Shown: positions 61,375-64,000 of the stretch, in pieces
How the letters are laid out: every line of letters begins with the position of its first letter
Position numbering within the stretch: position 1 is the stretch's first letter
From: Conus ventricosus
Taxonomy: Eukaryota; Mollusca; Gastropoda; Neogastropoda; Conidae
Direction of reading: 5' to 3'
Assembly: GCA_018398815.1 (NCBI GenBank)
Contig: CM031609.1
Location: forward strand, 28,502,944 to 28,566,943
Length of the DNA stretch: 64,000 nucleotides
Notes under the pieces: generated by a model
What the model was told of the DNA's origin: nothing
The model's input: only the letters and a program-made list of their open reading frames with translations
The model's database searches: none
Position numbers and translations under genes: made by a program

Positions 61375-61773
61375 CAGAAATAGTGGGAGGTGAGAGCACC
61401 TGCTGTTTACCATGACAATGTTTACGAGTGATGTTTCTTTAAATAGCTCTGCATCCTTAATGTTGCGAAACCCATACTTTCATGAAGCCAAAGTAAATGA
61501 CGGGCAGAGGCAGGAACAACACGCTGTAACTTACTCTGTCATGCTGTGAACATACTCACTGGATACGAACAGGCTGCCTGGGACTGGGATCGAAAGGAGG
61601 GTGAAGGGGGTGTGGGCAACCCATGAAACAGATCGTGGGAGTGGTGGGGATATTTTTAATTAACAACTCCAGTCTTCATTCCACGTCTACTCTGCGCCCA
61701 ATTTGAGGAGATAAGCGATTGCTCGGTTTTTTTGTGTGTTTTTTTTTTCAGTGTCCGGAATGTTGTGGATCTT
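61375..61773. other. No gene; upstream part of a dispersed element
   Basis: CTGCGCCCAATTTGAGGAG at about 61691 matches the region upstream of the motif at 36355 on its own strand. This stretch probably belongs to the same element. Confidence 0.45.
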
Positions 61774-61810
61774 GCCTGAAGAAGACCAAAGAGGTCGAAA
61801 CGCGTCGTGC
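61774..61810 (+). repeat. CUGAAGA...GGTCGAAA motif, copy 6 (best copy)
   Basis: It reads GCCTGAAGAAGACC, AAAGA, GGTCGAAACGCGTCGTGC. It is the most intact of six copies: CUGAAGA, an extra A, a perfect GACC/GGTC stem, GAAA, then CGCGTC. TTTGTCTTCTCATTTGT follows, matching copy 3 and partly copy 2. Confidence 0.8.
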
Positions 61811-62511
61811 TTTGTCTTCTCATTTGTTTGTCCCTAGTATTATTTTTTTCATTAAAAGTGTCGTCTTGTCAAAGCGGGTTGGCGTGTTTTGCTGAAATTT
61901 TCTTCCAGGGTTTCGAAACACCGACTTTTTTGCAGATAAAATCGAGAACTGCTGATGCTTTAATCTTAACACACTTCGGGGAGTATGCTGTGTCACCCTT
62001 GATTGCACAGCTCGGAAGCGACGACCAGAAACCCTTTCTTCCATAGAACATCAAAGAAGGAAAAACACAAACGATGAATGGACAGACGCACCACTATGGA
62101 AGATCTGTTGTGTCTGGTCAGTCAAAGAAGCCTTGTGTCGTTCCAGAGTCAATGTTATTGACCGGTCAGAAGAGACTGTTTATGCTTTGGCCTTTAAAGG
62201 AAGAAAGCATCATCATTGTTGTCATCATTATCATCTATGTCTGATTTTCTGTCAGTCTGTCTTTCGGATTATGTACAGATTTCCATTTTTAGCTGACAAT
62301 AAGCTGTGGTATGATAAGGAAGGGGGGTAGGGGGCGATGGGGTGGAGTGTCACAAAAGGGTGGGAGAAGGAAGCAGGGGGAGGAAGGAAGCAGGGGGAGG
62401 GGGAAGAGATGAGGAAGAGAGAAGGAATCTCGCATGCAATTAGGTTTCCGGAGAAATTCTTCACAGTTCGTGGGTGTTGACATCGACTGAAAGTTTTGCT
62501 TACCAACTCAC

Positions 62512-62512
<1 letters not shown>
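61811..62512. other. No recognisable gene
   Basis: A plus frame at 61807-62046 starts with a hydrophobic stretch but begins inside the dispersed motif element. Purine-rich sequence lies at 62318-62430. Confidence 0.4.

Positions 62513-62596
<84 letters not shown>
62513..62596. repeat. TC microsatellite
   Basis: (TC)n with TTC and CCTC breaks. Confidence 0.97.
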
Positions 62597-62959
62597 GCAA
62601 ACAAACAAAAAATGTATTGCCACACACTTTCCTGTTATTTTAACACGTATTCCACGAACAAGGAAAGCAACATTTGAATAAGAGTGAGGCTTCTTTGCAG
62701 TTCTTCTCGGAAAAGAAAACAAGGTCAAGAACGCATTCGTTCTCAACACGACCAAAGTCTCATGAATTAGTCGCTGCCAGCAGCCTTCAAAAAACTGGAG
62801 AGGAAAGTAAGTTTTACAAACGCTCATAGCGAACAATAACTACCTGGCCTGAAACTCGGTGAATCCTGATAGAGCCAAACCAGAAAAAAATGTCAACCGC
62901 ACTCATTTTGCGGAGATTAAGGCACTAAGGAGATGACAATGCTTCTGGCTGTACTAAAC

Positions 62960-63950
62960 GGATATTCCACGGCGACAGGACGGCTCACTGTATGAATATT
63001 CTCCTGCAGTTTCAGTTTTACCGACCAAGTGTCAGTGCGTGCCCACCAGTCCATATACGTTACACCACACCTGCTAAACTATAAGATCACAGTCCGCAGG
63101 ATTTACATGCAGGTAAATCGATTATATGAATAAGGAAAAAAAAAAGGAAAGAGTCGGTAAGAAGACTTCATTATCGACACTTAGCGGATTGTTGACCTAG
63201 TACGTGTAAAACCAACGCATGTGTCAAGCTTTGGGGGCCTAGGCGGTGAGCCGTGAGTTGTATCATTAATGGCTTCCCAAACAAATGTCATCCAAAGACT
63301 GAACAGTTTTCTGAATTGATGTTTTCCTAGACCGTGGGTCATTTCTCAGATGCTGCTGTGAGGTGGAACCGATTACTACATGGTCAGGGTTTTTTTTGTA
63401 TTGTGTGTCCTTCCTCACATGCACCGTGAGGACTGAACTTCAACACATAGATATCTTCGCACTCTGTAAATCATTTTTTATTCCTTTTTCCCCACGTTGC
63501 GTTTCACACCTCGGACAGGTGTTGTATTGAAAACTTAATTGGTTACTGTATGCGTGTTTTCCTTCTTTGTCGATGATTTCTCTTACAGATGCCACTGCAA
63601 ATTTTTATATCTACATCGTGAATCAGATATACAGGTTTGATTATGAGCAAACAGCGTTGTGCATGAACATGTCACCTCCTAATGTATCACGTCTCGGGAA
63701 GATGCCATTGTAAGTGAACAGCTTCTTGTATGGATATTTTGCTGTGTGGTCTATTGCTTGTCACAAAGCTCTCATCGTCAGTGAACGGCTTACTGTGTGG
63801 ATATTTTCCTACCCAGTACATGACCTGTCGACTGATCATTGTGAGCGAACAGTTGTCTGAGTGGATATTTTACAACTCAGCATGTCACCTCTCAGATTTG
63901 TATCATCGTTCTTGAATGGCTTACTGTATGGATATTTTCCTACATACTGT
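62960..63950 (+). repeat. Degenerate repeat of about 65 bp
   Basis: The best copies are near 63714-63935, each with GTGAACGGCTTACTGTATGG, ATATTTTCCTAC and a CACCTCTCAGAT box. TGGATATTTT recurs at about 63731, 63798, 63862 and 63930. Weaker copies reach left to about 62980. The array probably continues past the right edge. Confidence 0.7.
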
Positions 63951-64000
63951 GTAAGTGTGTGTGTGTGTTTTTTCACAAAGGTGTCATCACGACTCGACAT

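Overview
The window looks like intergenic DNA from a large, repeat-rich animal genome. I found no host protein-coding gene, rRNA gene, ordinary tRNA gene or CRISPR array that I can support. Dense compound microsatellites (CA/CACG, GA/GACA, TC/TCTG, GATA, TTC), many minisatellites, decayed non-LTR retrotransposons, tRNA-derived SINEs and a foldback MITE-like element fit a metazoan. A marine mollusc, perhaps a gastropod, is my best guess; that rests on general familiarity with such genomes and is low confidence. Nearly all long open frames are translations of simple repeats.

Layout. 1-1.1 kb: a 635-bp direct duplication. 1.5-1.6 kb: a compact hammerhead-ribozyme-like sequence on the minus strand. 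1.6-3.4 kb: microsatellites. 4.7-5.8 kb: a 23-bp minisatellite with higher-order structure. About 7.0-36.1 kb: a head-to-tail array of a long unit in three nearly full copies (A 7.0-14.5, B 14.6-15.1 plus 19.4-27.5, C 27.5-36.1 kb), with the end of a further unit upstream at about 4.5-7.0 kb. The units are collinear over dozens of landmarks, but each has separately amplified a different internal segment into a private minisatellite. Unit B is split by 4.3 kb (15.1-19.4 kb) carrying its own minisatellites and a segment duplicated again at 41.4-42.1 kb. Unit C carries a 5'-truncated RTE-like LINE with target-site duplications.

36-64 kb: scattered single-copy-looking DNA; a 357-bp foldback element (40.7 kb); a LINE 3' end (46.5 kb); a 750-bp polypyrimidine block (48.8 kb); a tRNA-SINE (49.9 kb); a 4-kb degenerate ladder built on ATTCATCAGGA (53.4-57.4 kb), interrupted by a second truncated LINE with a target-site duplication; a 43-bp minisatellite (57.7 kb); and a degenerate 65-bp repeat running off the right edge.

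The most interesting signals are RNA-like: one near-complete type-I hammerhead candidate (1546-1636, minus), two diverged hammerhead-like structures at the same place in units A and C, and six dispersed copies of a related-looking CUGAAGA...GGTCGAAA motif. None can be proven from sequence alone.
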